Origin: Alphaproteobacteria bacterium
GTDB taxonomy: Bacteria; Pseudomonadota; Alphaproteobacteria; Rhizobiales; Xanthobacteraceae
DNA length: 64,000 nucleotides
Direction of reading: 5' to 3'
Assembly (NCBI GenBank): GCA_005884765.1
Contig: VAZV01000133.1
Location: forward strand, 1 to 64,000
Below the pieces are notes generated by a model. It was not told the DNA's origin and did not search any database. It was given only the letters and a program-made list of their open reading frames with translations. A program made the position numbers and the translations under genes. Position 1 is the first letter of the stretch. The number at the start of each line of letters is the position of its first letter. Positions 25,802 to 35,310 of the stretch are shown in pieces.

Positions 25802-27175
25802 ATGGACCGCTGGGTATCCCTTTTGAACCAAACTTCCGGCAATGCGCCGCGGACCGCTCGTTCGACCGGGCCGGCGCCGGCGGTTATCGCCGCACTGATG
25901 ATTGGTTTTTCCTGCAGCCCATTGCTGGGAAAGGAGGGAAAAGTCATACGGTCTTCCGATATGATTCAGTTGATCGGCGTCAACACGCACATGATCTATA
26001 ATGATGGCGCTTACGCCAAGCTGGAGAATGTTCTGCAGGATCTCAAGTTTCTTGGCGTCAGTCACATTCGCGACGTCCTGCCTGGAGCGGATAGCCAGCC
26101 TGCGTTGCAAGGTCGCGACGCTCTGAGGCGCATGGTCCACGAGAACATCAAACTAAATATCTTTGTGCCCTCGGGCTGGACTTCCACGTCAATTGCCTGG
26201 CTCCGGTCGCTAGAGGCGGGAGTACCAGGCGCCATCGCCTCAGTCGAAGGCTACAATGAAATCAACAATTTTCCGCCAAAGTTCGAAGGGCTGAGCGGAC
26301 CGGAGGCAGCAAAGGCAGGCCAGAAAGCGCTTTACGAGGCGATCAAGTCCGATCCAGTGCTGAGCCATGTTGCTGTCGCCGACATGACAGGCTTCGAAAT
26401 GATCAAGGAGCCGACATTCTCTTACGGCACCACCCTTGCCGGTTATGCTGATGTCATGAACATTCATGAGTACGCTCAGAACGGCGCACCGCCAGGCGTT
26501 TGGATCAACCCCACTCGACATCGATTCTACCAAAATGTGGGAGCTGATGTACCGAAAGTGCTCACGGAGTTCGGTTACTCGTCGAGGCCTGAAAGCAACT
26601 GGGGCTTTATCGGAGTGGACGAGCGCACACAGGCGAAGGGCGTCATCAACGGGCTCTTCGACGCTGCGCGGTCCGGTTACAGCAAGGTGTATCTCTACGA
26701 GCTCCTAGACGAGAAGCCGGATCCCGAAATGAAGGACTTGGGATTCCATTTTGGCCTGTTTACGTATGAAAATAAGCCGAAGATGGCGGCGCGCGCGATC
26801 AAAAATCTAACGCAGGTTCTTGCCAGCAAGGCTGGTGTTGATAAGGGGGGCGCAGATATGTCGTCTTCCGATGCGTCAATAAAGGTCAGAATTGACGAAC
26901 CGGAAGACAATATCCCGGTGTTCTGGATCGTCTTACTAAGGGAAAATGGTTCGCCGATCGTTGCAGCGTGGCGTGAGACGCCATTTTGGGACAGAGCAAA
27001 GGGGAGCCCGCTGGAGGCGCGGCCAATTCAGGCGAACATCTCGTTTGGGAAAACGTGCGGATCAATCCGGACCTATGATTTGCTTCAGTCAAGCGACCCA
27101 ACTTCGGTGCATGCTGGTGACTCCCTATCCCTGACAATAGGAGACTACGTGCAACTTATCGAATGCGCCTTGTGA
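25802..27175 (+). CDS. Exported glycoside-hydrolase-like protein (TIM-barrel clan)
   Basis: 457 residues. A hydrophobic stretch at about 26-42 (PAVIAALMIGFSCSPLL) serves as signal or anchor. The barrel shows the clan A acid pair: EGYNEINNF (acid/base Glu near 151) and VLTEFGYSS (nucleophile Glu near 253), with the usual aromatic strand ends. A C-terminal part from about 340 looks like a beta-sandwich. This layout suggests a retaining beta-glycanase or glycosidase that trims the exported polymer. The family number cannot be given from sequence alone, and the exact start is uncertain because the N-terminal 25 residues are not signal-like. Confidence 0.72.
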   Translation: MDRWVSLLNQTSGNAPRTARSTGPAPAVIAALMIGFSCSPLLGKEGKVIRSSDMIQLIGVNTHMIYNDGAYAKLENVLQDLKFLGVSHIRDVLPGADSQPALQGRDALRRMVHENIKLNIFVPSGWTSTSIAWLRSLEAGVPGAIASVEGYNEINNFPPKFEGLSGPEAAKAGQKALYEAIKSDPVLSHVAVADMTGFEMIKEPTFSYGTTLAGYADVMNIHEYAQNGAPPGVWINPTRHRFYQNVGADVPKVLTEFGYSSRPESNWGFIGVDERTQAKGVINGLFDAARSGYSKVYLYELLDEKPDPEMKDLGFHFGLFTYENKPKMAARAIKNLTQVLASKAGVDKGGADMSSSDASIKVRIDEPEDNIPVFWIVLLRENGSPIVAAWRETPFWDRAKGSPLEARPIQANISFGKTCGSIRTYDLLQSSDPTSVHAGDSLSLTIGDYVQLIECAL

Positions 27176-27294
27176 GATTATCGATAAATGAGCGGACTCT
27201 CTGTCGACCCCCTGTGGGCATTTCCATAACGGCTATGGTGTTCGGATCGGCGGGAACTCTGCTGCTTCATTGAGACTTCGACGATGGCGGTCAG

Positions 27295-28509
27295 ATGATC
27301 GGAGCGTGGATCGGAAGTTCGCTGAAGCCTTTGCGAATCAGGAATATCCGTAGATTTTCTTTTGTTGGGTCGTTTCAAGCATCATGGATTGCAGGGGCTG
27401 AATTGGCGAAGCAGGGCGAAGCCAAGCACCGGCGGGTCGATTTTCTTGATGCGCTGCGCTTGATTGCGGCCGGGGCGGTCTTGTTCCAGCACGTTTTTGA
27501 AGGTCGAAATGCGGCTTTGGACGCTATCGTAGACTTGACCTCTCCGGGCGTGTTTGGCGTCGTCCTGTTCTTCTTCATCAGCGGTTTTGTCATGCCCATG
27601 ACGTCGGAACGTGGCTTCAGTCTTCCCCGGTTCGCGACTAAGCGGGTTCTGCGTATCTATCCTCTGCTGCTACTCGCGTTTCTATTCATTGCGGTTTTGA
27701 ACGGCGCCACCGGAGGGGCGTTTTTTCCCGCGGCCTTCACAACAAGTCCCAAATTCTGGCTAGCCAATATTTTCTTGATCCAGGATTATGTTCGTGCGCC
27801 GGCAGTCTTGAACGTGACCTGGACGCTGTCCCTCGAATTCGCCTGGTACGCCCTGTTCGCTGCAATGATGCACTTTCGCGGGCATCCCAACATTCAGACC
27901 TTGATCCGCGCAGCGCCGATCGTTCTGCTTGTGTTGACGGCGGCATCGGTCCTCGCCCATTTTAGAATGCCTTTCGGGCGGGTTGGAATGATCTATGCGG
28001 CGATATTCGGCGCCCGAGCCTATCAGCTGCTACGGGGCCAGATCGAGACACGGGATTTCCTTCGAGACGCACTCATCTTCGAGGCGGTGACCTTGATTTC
28101 AAACGGTGTAGCCTTTGGCTATTTCCGTCACCCGAATATCACACTATGGCAGGCGATCATGCCCTGGACGCTGGCTCTGATCGTCTTCACAACCGTCTGC
28201 AGTGTGCAATCGATCCGCCAGTCGAGACTTCTGAACGCGGAGGTATTACTATTCGGCGGACGAATCAGCTACTCACTCTACCTGCTGCACCCCATTGCCC
28301 TGCGGATCGCTGATCTGTTGCTTGGCCGCGCAAATGCGCTGCTGGTGGGCATCGTTCTCGCTTTCGTCATGGCGGCCGCGGGCTATTTCCTGGTGGAGAG
28401 ACCCGGTCAGGATTTTGCAAATTGGGTCACGCGCAAGGGCGCCTTGCCGAAGGTCGCCGCCGATGCAGTTGGCACATCCTGCGAGCCGGGACCACCGCTG
28501 CGTCCATAA
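27295..28509 (+). CDS. Acyltransferase 3 family membrane protein
   Basis: 404 residues with about ten membrane helices. The family marks are RVDFLDALRLIAAGAVLFQHV (with the catalytic-type His), FFFISGFVMP and RFATKRVLRIYPLLL. These proteins O-acylate (acetyl, succinyl) exported sugars from cytoplasmic acyl-CoA, as ExoZ and ExoH do for succinoglycan. The first 45 residues are unlike the family and the true start may be inside the frame. It follows the GH-like gene by about 120 bases and may share its transcript. Confidence 0.85.
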   Translation: MIGAWIGSSLKPLRIRNIRRFSFVGSFQASWIAGAELAKQGEAKHRRVDFLDALRLIAAGAVLFQHVFEGRNAALDAIVDLTSPGVFGVVLFFFISGFVMPMTSERGFSLPRFATKRVLRIYPLLLLAFLFIAVLNGATGGAFFPAAFTTSPKFWLANIFLIQDYVRAPAVLNVTWTLSLEFAWYALFAAMMHFRGHPNIQTLIRAAPIVLLVLTAASVLAHFRMPFGRVGMIYAAIFGARAYQLLRGQIETRDFLRDALIFEAVTLISNGVAFGYFRHPNITLWQAIMPWTLALIVFTTVCSVQSIRQSRLLNAEVLLFGGRISYSLYLLHPIALRIADLLLGRANALLVGIVLAFVMAAAGYFLVERPGQDFANWVTRKGALPKVAADAVGTSCEPGPPLRP

Positions 28510-28835
28510 AACAACCGCTCCGCGAGGCTGCGAACCCACATCTGTTTTCCGTTCGGATGGCCGTGGCGCGCCGCTCAACAATCGCCGTTGGCGCTGCGTG
28601 ATGCGGAGAGGCTTGAAAAGACGGTCTATTTGAAATCTGATGAGTTCCGTCGACCGTCATCGCACCTGAGCGGTTGCGGTCTACCCGGCCTGCCGGCTAT
28701 AAAATGTCTGGACCCATTGTATTGTTTCGAAAGCGGCCGTTGCCGCCGATTGAGATTTGCTGGCTCATTCCGCTCGGACCAGCGCTCACGTCAGAGGCAA
28801 ACTCTGTCGGGAATATTGGAAAAGATGCGACTCGC
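28510..28835. other. Intergenic stretch before the second Wzy candidate
   Basis: The downstream frame opens at 28674 with a TTG, and an ATG at 28704 would also give a longer protein, so part of this region may code. I see no ribosome site for those starts and no other feature. Confidence 0.3.
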
Positions 28836-30260
28836 ATGACGGTTGAACTAGTTGGCGTGATCGCTCTCGTTCTCGGCCTGATAGGCCTGTTTCTTGAGCC
28901 TGCTTTCCTTGTCTACGTGTTTTTTGGCGCAACCCTGCTTGGCGCGGCCGCCGCTTTCGTGCTGGACTCGCTGGGTGGTACCACGATTCAACCTGCCCAC
29001 CTGTTTCTCGGCATCCTGACCGCCAAGCTGCTCAGCCGTCGCGACGTGCGTGCGGGAGTCCTTGGTACCCTAAGCCTCGGCAGTCCCGGCTTTTGGCTTT
29101 TGATCACTGCTGGCTACGCCGCGATGTCCGCATATGTCATGCCACGGTTGTTTATGGGGCAGACGCTCGTATTTGCGGTGCGAGCAGAACCAGGCAGCTA
29201 TTACGCTGCTCCACTGGTTCCGACGATGTCAAACCTGACTCAATCGATCTATTTCGTCGGAGATTGCGTTTGCTTCCTGGTCTTGTCCAGCTTTGGCAGC
29301 ACCGAAGCCGGCCGGAAATGCCTGGGACGCGCTGCACTGATGTGCGTCGTGCTCAACCTGGTCTTCGCGGTCCTGGACTTGGCGACCTATGCAACCAACA
29401 CGAGCGAATTGCTGTCATTCATTCGCAATTCAACATACTCGGTGTTGAACGACAACGAACTGGCTGGCTTCAAGAGAATCGTTGGATCTTTCGTCGAAGC
29501 GTCAAGCTTTGGCTATTGGACCTTGGGATATTTTGCGTTCGCGACGACGCTTTGGCTTAACGGGATCGTTGCCCGCTTGACGCTGCCGCTGAGCATGCTG
29601 TCACTCCTCGCTTTGCTGTTATCTACATCCACGACGGCATATGTCGGGTTGGCGGCTTACCTGACGGTGCTATTTGCCACGCTGGCTTTCCAGTTCGTAT
29701 TTCGGCCGGTGCGGCCACAGATGATCATTTTCTTGATCGGCGCGCCCTTCGTGCTGTGTGTGCTTGTTCTCGTGATCTGTCTCAACGATGCGTCCTATGC
29801 TTACGTCACGGACCTCCTGAACACCTTTATCCTCAATAAAATGTCGACCGGGTCCGGCATCGAGCGATCGAGCTGGAACAATCAGGCAATGCTGAATTTC
29901 ACGGATACGCTTGGGTTCGGCGCCGGCAATGGAAGCGTGCGCGCATCCAGCTTTCCGGTTGCAGTCATCGCCAGTCTCGGCTTCCTGGGAACTGCGGCCT
30001 ATGTGTCGTTCTTGCTGACGATCTGGATCAGAAGGATAAGACCGGCGCCTCCAACCGTATCGGCGATGCAAAGCGCGGCCAGATCCGCCTGTTTGGCGTG
30101 GCTGATTGCCGCATCAGCATCGGGCAGTTTCATCGATCTCGGATTACCGTTTTTTGCTTTTGCCGCGCTTGCCTGCGCGGACGTGCTGGGCTCGCGAGCG
30201 CAGGTTTCAGCGACGCGGGCGGGCATTCCATACCGTCAGCTCTCGACCGCACTCGATTAA
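28836..30260 (+). CDS. Polytopic membrane protein, probable Wzy-type polymerase
   Basis: 474 residues with about eleven hydrophobic segments, starting MTVELVGVIALVLGLIGLF. A large loop near residues 170-240 holds YSVLNDNELAGFKRIVGSF, and near 335-375 STGSGIERSSWNNQAM and TLGFGAGNGSVRASS, which look like the Arg/Gly-rich catalytic loop of Wzy proteins (compare GAGAG in the protein at 12927). Sequence similarity within this class is always low, so the call rests on topology and position. The start at 28836 was chosen where the hydrophobic protein begins; upstream starts at 28674 or 28704 remain possible. Confidence 0.65.
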   Translation: MTVELVGVIALVLGLIGLFLEPAFLVYVFFGATLLGAAAAFVLDSLGGTTIQPAHLFLGILTAKLLSRRDVRAGVLGTLSLGSPGFWLLITAGYAAMSAYVMPRLFMGQTLVFAVRAEPGSYYAAPLVPTMSNLTQSIYFVGDCVCFLVLSSFGSTEAGRKCLGRAALMCVVLNLVFAVLDLATYATNTSELLSFIRNSTYSVLNDNELAGFKRIVGSFVEASSFGYWTLGYFAFATTLWLNGIVARLTLPLSMLSLLALLLSTSTTAYVGLAAYLTVLFATLAFQFVFRPVRPQMIIFLIGAPFVLCVLVLVICLNDASYAYVTDLLNTFILNKMSTGSGIERSSWNNQAMLNFTDTLGFGAGNGSVRASSFPVAVIASLGFLGTAAYVSFLLTIWIRRIRPAPPTVSAMQSAARSACLAWLIAASASGSFIDLGLPFFAFAALACADVLGSRAQVSATRAGIPYRQLSTALD

Positions 30261-30483
30261 CTTGGTCGCGTCCATTTTGTTGGACGAGGAGGCCGGTGGA
30301 TATACCCGCTTAACCATGGGCTTCGGCGGAGGAGTCTGCGAGCGCCTGTTTAGCCTATTCGTTGATTCACATTGTACCGTCGCTATTGATCTCTTAATTT
30401 TGGACAGGCGCGAGGTGGCGCGTTGAACAAACCGCCGTTGGGATGTTCGACGAAATGCGCGCAGATAGCGCAAAGGAATTTTG

Positions 30484-31125
30484 ATGATAGCTTTTGGTGG
30501 TTTCAAGCAAGTTAGACGCCTTCTATGCGTCGGAGCCCATTCTGACGACATCGAAATCGGTGCCGGGGCAACCGTGCTGCGTATCGTCCGAGAAAACCCC
30601 GATGTCGAAGTGACATGGTGCGTCCTTTCCGGCAATGAGATTCGCCATGAGGAGGCGCGCCGCGGCGCGGACCAGGTGCTGGGACCCCGCGTGGCGCGGT
30701 CGATTGTCTTGAAGGATTTTGTGGACTCACGCTTTCCCGAGCATCGTGAAAAGATCAAGGAGTTCTTCGAACAGCGTCTGAAGTCAACCGATCCCGACCT
30801 GATCCTCACGCATACGCGTGCCGACGCGCATCAGGACCATCGCATGGTTAATGAGCTGACCTGGAATACCTTCCGATCGCATCAGATCTGGGAATACGAG
30901 ATTCCGAAATGGGATGGAGATCTGATGCAGCCAAACCTCTATGTTCCGCTCGACCCTGAAGACGTCGCCGCGAAGGTCGCTGTGCTGCGCGACGTGTTTT
31001 CGAGCCAGCGCAACAAGCACTGGTTCGACGAAGAGACATTCCGCGGACTGATGCGGATCCGGGGCCTTGAAAGCAACACCCGCTATTCAGAGGCATTTTT
31101 TGCCAGAAAAATCGTGGTTGCGTAG
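30484..31125 (+). CDS. PIG-L family deacetylase
   Basis: 213 residues. The zinc motif appears as VGAHSDDIEIGAGAT (normally AHPDDE; Ser replaces Pro) near 16-30, with DAHQDHRMV near 120 supplying the second ligand and base. The family removes N-acetyl groups from GlcNAc-type sugars (GlcNAc-PI, mycothiol precursors, teicoplanin) in the cytoplasm. Here a nucleotide sugar or lipid-linked repeat unit is the likely substrate. AAAGGA lies before the ATG. It has its own upstream gap containing TTAACCAT at 30310-30317. Confidence 0.88.
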   Translation: MIAFGGFKQVRRLLCVGAHSDDIEIGAGATVLRIVRENPDVEVTWCVLSGNEIRHEEARRGADQVLGPRVARSIVLKDFVDSRFPEHREKIKEFFEQRLKSTDPDLILTHTRADAHQDHRMVNELTWNTFRSHQIWEYEIPKWDGDLMQPNLYVPLDPEDVAAKVAVLRDVFSSQRNKHWFDEETFRGLMRIRGLESNTRYSEAFFARKIVVA

Positions 31126-31469
31126 AGCTTGGCGAGATGCCTGTCACTGATGATGAGATTGCGGCGGCTTTGGAGTTCGTAGCTTAAGATTAACGAGCGA
31201 AGCGCGATTGACGCTGGGGATCGCAAGCTAAATAAATGTACGTGATTGATTTTGAGCGACGCCGACGGCCTCATCGGACAGTAGCCACGAACTCTGGCCG
31301 CGTGGATTTCGCACCTTGACGATGACACAGGGACGAAAAGCGAGCCTGATGTCTGGCGCGAGCCGGCCGCGGTTCCGGCTGATCGGTCTATGAGAGGTTT
31401 CTGGTTTGCTGCCAGATCGGCCAGCAAACGATTTTTCGAGCAGGCGCCAAGCGTCTGAAGCGAGGGGCG
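31126..31469. other. Intergenic stretch with a possible promoter
   Basis: No gene recognised. TTGACG at 31208-31213 is followed 15 bases on by TAAATA, a weak sigma-70-like pair, about 240 bases before the GT4 start; GATTAACG occurs near 31189. The minus frame at 31083-31427 overlaps the deacetylase end and is not protein-like. Confidence 0.3.
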
Positions 31470-32588
31470 GTGAGTTTCCGACGGTTAGCGATCAATGGCA
31501 AATTCTTGGGCGCGAAGCCTACCGGCGTCCACCGCGTCGCTGAACAACTTATTCGCCAACTGGCTATTCGTCGTCGCGAGCTGGCCGAGCTGTTCCCAAA
31601 TGCGCCCGGCATCATTGCGCCGGCCAATGTTCGAAATAATCCTGAAGCTTCGTTCGCGATAGAACGAGGTGGGCTGTTCCGGGGCCAACTATGGGAACAG
31701 CTTGATCTCCCCCATTTGGCGGGAGGGGATCTGCTCCTCAACCTTTGCAACCTGGGGCCCATGGCGAGCACGGCCGCGATCACGATGATCCATGATGCGC
31801 AGGTCTTCATTTCGCCGGACTCCTATACCTGGGCGTTCGCAAACTGGTATCGCAATGTGCTGCCGGTGCTCGGGCGCAGACATGCGAGAATACTGGCGGT
31901 TTCGGAATTCTCTGCTTCGCAATTGGCTCGGTTCGGCGTCGCCAAGCCCGACCAGATCTCGGTGATCTCAAACGGGGCCGACCACTTGCTCGCCCACGAG
32001 GCGCGCCCCGAGATTATTGGTCGCCTGCAGCTGGACTGCCGCAAGTTCGTCGTCGCGTTGGCCAACGTCCAGGTGCACAAGAATATTGGCCTATTGTTGA
32101 AGGCGTTCGCCGATCCTGCGCTCGCTGCGATAAAGCTCGTCCTGGTGGGGGCTGCTGGCCGGAAGCAATTTGAGGCGTTGGGCCATTCGGTCCCGGAAAA
32201 CGCCGTGTTCGCCGGCAGGATCGATGACGGCGAACTCCGCGCGCTCCTCGAAGGGGCCCTCTGTGTAGCGTTCCCCTCGACCACCGAAGGATTTGGTCTG
32301 CCGCCGCTTGAAGGCATGACGGTCGGGTGCCCGGCAGTACTTGCGCCGTGTGGAGCGTTGCCTGAAGTTGGAGGGGAGGCGGCCATCTTCGCGGCCGCGG
32401 ATGATCCCGGGCAATGGGTGAGGGCTATCGATAAACTAGCAACCGATTCCGGCTTTTGGGAACAATATTCACGCGCCGGCCGAAAACGTTCGGGATTGTT
32501 TACATGGGAAAGGGCCGGCGGAAAACTCCTCGAAGTGATGAGGTCGGTCGTTGCTGGCCAAATATCAGGTGGCCGCGGGCGCCGCTGA
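31470..32588 (+). CDS. Family 4 glycosyltransferase
   Basis: 372 residues of GT-B fold. The N-terminal half starts LAINGKFLGAKPTGVHRVAE, a pattern of mannosyl/rhamnosyl GT4 enzymes; the donor half has VISNGADHLL, ALANVQVHKNIGLLLKAF and STTEGFGLPPLEGMTVGCP, the E-x7-E motif, followed by APCGALPEVGGEAA. It should add one sugar to the lipid-linked unit. It uses a GTG start with GAGGGGCG almost touching it. Neighbour of the deacetylase; they may form one unit despite the gap. Confidence 0.88.
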   Translation: MSFRRLAINGKFLGAKPTGVHRVAEQLIRQLAIRRRELAELFPNAPGIIAPANVRNNPEASFAIERGGLFRGQLWEQLDLPHLAGGDLLLNLCNLGPMASTAAITMIHDAQVFISPDSYTWAFANWYRNVLPVLGRRHARILAVSEFSASQLARFGVAKPDQISVISNGADHLLAHEARPEIIGRLQLDCRKFVVALANVQVHKNIGLLLKAFADPALAAIKLVLVGAAGRKQFEALGHSVPENAVFAGRIDDGELRALLEGALCVAFPSTTEGFGLPPLEGMTVGCPAVLAPCGALPEVGGEAAIFAAADDPGQWVRAIDKLATDSGFWEQYSRAGRKRSGLFTWERAGGKLLEVMRSVVAGQISGGRGRR

Positions 32589-32710
32589 TGACATCGTTGC
32601 GAAGCCCATTGTAGTGATGCTTGCTGGCATCATGTAGCGGGTCGACTCGGACGCGCAAAGCCGGCCGAGTGGACGCCTAGGCCAAGGGTCCGCCTAACCT
32701 TGCTGTGAAT

Positions 32711-33571
32711 CTACTGAAGGCTATCATTGATATCCCGCATCGTACCGTTGGGGTTGACGGCAGCTCCGATCGCCGATGGTGCGAGCCGCGGCGCGGAGTT
32801 CGCCCAAACCTGCCACTTTGCCTTTCCGGAATTCACCATGTCGTCAAGCATCATCTTCTCTTTGAAGGTATCCATGCATGCCCAAAAGCCGTCATAGCGG
32901 TAGGGCGCAAGCTGCTTTGCTGCGATAAGGCGCTGCATGGGTTCTTCGACGACCTCCTCGCCCGGCTTGATGAAGTCAAAGACTTCCTGACGCATGATCC
33001 AATAACCGCCATTGATATAGAGACCGAGTTGATCAGCCGGTTTGATTCCGATCATCTCGCCGGCGGGGTCATATTGCACGGCATGAAAGCTTGAGCTTGG
33101 CTTTACTGCAACGAAGCTCATGGTCTTTTTGGATCGCTTGAGAGTATCGACCATGTCGTCGAGCGGCGCATCCGTGAGACAGTCCGCATAACTGCACATG
33201 AAATATTCATCGGCAGAAACGTAATCCCGTACCTTTACCAATCTTTCACCGATCTTGGATTCGATACCCGTGTCGACGAATGTAATGGTCCAATCGTCGA
33301 TGTCCGATGAGAGTAATTTAACCGTCCTCCCACCGTTGGTGATGATGAAATTATTGCTCATAGCTTCGCTGTAGTTGAGAAAAAAATCTTTGATGAATTC
33401 GGCTTTGTGGCCAAGGGCTAAAATGAATTCTTTGTGTCCGTAATGAGCGAAGTACTTCATTGTGTGCCAGATGATCGGCCTCGAACCGACGGGAACCATT
33501 GGCTTTGGAATATTCTCCGAGAAGTCACGGAGCCTGAGACCTTTGCCGCCACAAAAAATTACGACTTTCAT
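32711..33571 (-). CDS. rfbF: Glucose-1-phosphate cytidylyltransferase-like nucleotidyltransferase
   Basis: 286 residues of the NTP-transferase fold. The signature is VIFCGGKGLRLRDFS with PKPMVPVGSRPIIWH, and the RfbF-type features are YFAHYGHKEFILALGHKAEF, TFVDTGIESKIGERL, INGGYWIMRQEVFDFI and a closing FWACMDTFKEKMMLD. RfbF makes CDP-glucose from CTP and glucose 1-phosphate for 3,6-dideoxy and branched sugars. Its first residue pair CGG differs from the usual AGG, and the C terminus has an extra tail. No rfbG dehydratase is in the window. GC is visibly lower than around it, suggesting transfer. It could use another sugar phosphate. Confidence 0.82.
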   Translation of the reverse strand: MKVVIFCGGKGLRLRDFSENIPKPMVPVGSRPIIWHTMKYFAHYGHKEFILALGHKAEFIKDFFLNYSEAMSNNFIITNGGRTVKLLSSDIDDWTITFVDTGIESKIGERLVKVRDYVSADEYFMCSYADCLTDAPLDDMVDTLKRSKKTMSFVAVKPSSSFHAVQYDPAGEMIGIKPADQLGLYINGGYWIMRQEVFDFIKPGEEVVEEPMQRLIAAKQLAPYRYDGFWACMDTFKEKMMLDDMVNSGKAKWQVWANSAPRLAPSAIGAAVNPNGTMRDINDSLQ

Positions 33572-34074
33572 GTATGCGCTCCTCTGAGCCCGCTGCAGGT
33601 GCTATGATCGTACCCAAATGACCAGTTAAACTAGGGCTTTAGTTGCAGGCTTACAATGCGAATCCGGGAATAGTCTAAACGCAAAGGCCTCCCCGCGTCA
33701 TATGGTTAAAGGTCAAATTTCGGAGTGGCAGTCACTTGGATTCACCAGCTGAAGGGGGGCCTGGATGGCTCGGCTATGCCGCACGCCGCTGCGTCGGATG
33801 CACCATCGGCTGCTTCCGGATTTTGATCGGGGAGAGACTAATCCTCTGAACGGCTTTTGAGTGCACTGGGCCTTAGCCGGTGTGAGGTCTGCAACATCGA
33901 AGCACACCTGATGTCACAGCGAACGAAGCGGCGACGGCATTCCGCGTTTACTAAACGCCAACCTGAAAGATTGTCACAAGCTGAGTGTTCTGATAACGAG
34001 CGGCAAATCCCGAGGGATTTCAATCGAGACCAAAATGAGTTCCACGTTGATATAGCGATGAATTGGAGTCCCCT
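33572..34074. other. Intergenic region between rfbF and a coupled small gene
   Basis: About 500 bases without a convincing gene. ATGGTTAA at 33702-33709 (TTAACCAT on the minus strand) lies 131 bases upstream of rfbF. The minus frame at 33838-34128 has no ribosome site or family features. Confidence 0.35.
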
Positions 34075-34215
34075 ATGGACTGTCGGTGGGAAGCCATTTT
34101 TGCGCGCGCGGACCGGAGGTTCCCCCATGGCGACTTGCCGGAGGCCATGGCGGTCGGAATGACGTGGGACCAGCTCAACATAGCGAACCGACTATTGCAA
34201 AAGATCACGGCATGA
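34075..34215 (+). CDS. Small protein (46 residues) coupled to a glycosyltransferase
   Basis: Forty-six residues beginning MDCRWEAIFARADRRFP and ending with a likely amphipathic helix, WDQLNIANRLLQKITA. GGAG is seven bases before the ATG, and the stop overlaps the next start as ATGA (34212-34215), the usual arrangement for translational coupling. By my count about three quarters of third codon positions are G or C although the surrounding DNA is AT-richer, which favours coding. No family recognised, no membrane segment. It may be a partner or a leader of the transferase. Confidence 0.55.
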   Translation: MDCRWEAIFARADRRFPHGDLPEAMAVGMTWDQLNIANRLLQKITA

Positions 34216-35222
34216 AAGGACGGTCCGCGTCGGCTCAACCTCTCGTTGCTGTGGTGACACCAGTATACAATGGGGGCGCCTATCTCGAAGCCACAATGAG
34301 GTGCGTTCAACAGCAAACCTATGGCAGACTTATACATGTCATGGTTGACAACTGTAGTTCGGACGATACGTCGGCGATCATCGATCGGTTTCGCTCCCAA
34401 CGCGTTGAGTTGATTACCTCGCGAAACGACAGCGTAATTCCACTGCAGGAGAACTGGACCAAGGCGCTGTGCGCTGTTCCAGCCGAGGCGACTTATGTGA
34501 AGATTCTCTGCGCTGATGACCTCATGCGCAGTGATTGTATCGCGCGCTTCGTAGAGGTCGCTGAATCCGACGAAAAAATTGAGGTCGTTCTCTGCGATGA
34601 TGTCTTCGCAGACATGGTGCACCGCGCTAATTTGCCTTCAGACCAAACCGTTTTTGATGGAATTAAGATTGTGGGCAAGATGCTAGACGAAAGCATCAAT
34701 TGGTTACCCTATCATCATCTCTTTGTTCGCTTCCATGGCGGCATGCACAGCGCGGAATTTTTCAATGGCGCGCCGGTCCATTTTGACTTTGCCGCGGTTG
34801 TGCGCAGTTCACTATCTCGCAAGCTTGCGTATTTGCATGAACCCCTCGTCTACACGCGTTGGCACTCGAATTCTCTCACCAGCCAGCAGCTAGGTGCGAA
34901 TCAGTTAAAACCCTTACTCGAGCGTTTTGATCTTTTATGCACGTTCGGTGCTCAGTGCTGGGACGAGCCGACTTTTCGAAACAAAAAGGAATATATGCGC
35001 GCCAAATTGATGCGTTTGGCCATCAAATGGACCGTGAGGGGCAGGCGGGACGCGGCCCAAGAGCTCTTGAGTGGCCTGAAAGAGCGGCAAGTCGCTCCGG
35101 GCGTTGCGGATTGGGGCAGATCAATCATTGGATGGATATCATATATGAAATGGAAGCGAAGCTGGCGTCTTCCAACCGGCCCCGAAATTAATGAAGCCAA
35201 GTTCCGCTCTGAGAATTTCTAG
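34212..35222 (+). CDS. Family 2 glycosyltransferase
   Basis: 336 residues. It begins with the GT-A nucleotide site VAVVTPVYNGGAYLEATM and VMVDNCSSDDTSAII, with the metal-site equivalent VKILCADDLMRSD near 98-110. Later parts (SEFFNGAPVHF-like region, LVYTRWHSNSLTSQQLG) resemble enzymes that move hexoses to lipid-linked acceptors. No membrane segment. I used the ATG at 34212, overlapping the small gene; the frame is open back to 34086 but without protein-like content. GC is lower than that of housekeeping genes further on. Confidence 0.85.
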   Translation: MKGRSASAQPLVAVVTPVYNGGAYLEATMRCVQQQTYGRLIHVMVDNCSSDDTSAIIDRFRSQRVELITSRNDSVIPLQENWTKALCAVPAEATYVKILCADDLMRSDCIARFVEVAESDEKIEVVLCDDVFADMVHRANLPSDQTVFDGIKIVGKMLDESINWLPYHHLFVRFHGGMHSAEFFNGAPVHFDFAAVVRSSLSRKLAYLHEPLVYTRWHSNSLTSQQLGANQLKPLLERFDLLCTFGAQCWDEPTFRNKKEYMRAKLMRLAIKWTVRGRRDAAQELLSGLKERQVAPGVADWGRSIIGWISYMKWKRSWRLPTGPEINEAKFRSENF

Positions 35223-35310
35223 GCCAGTAGCCGCCGCAGGCCCCAAGCGAGGGCTCGTTAACCGGAACGGCTCAAAAACATAATGGCGACGGAAAGTGAT
35301 CTTCCGCAAC

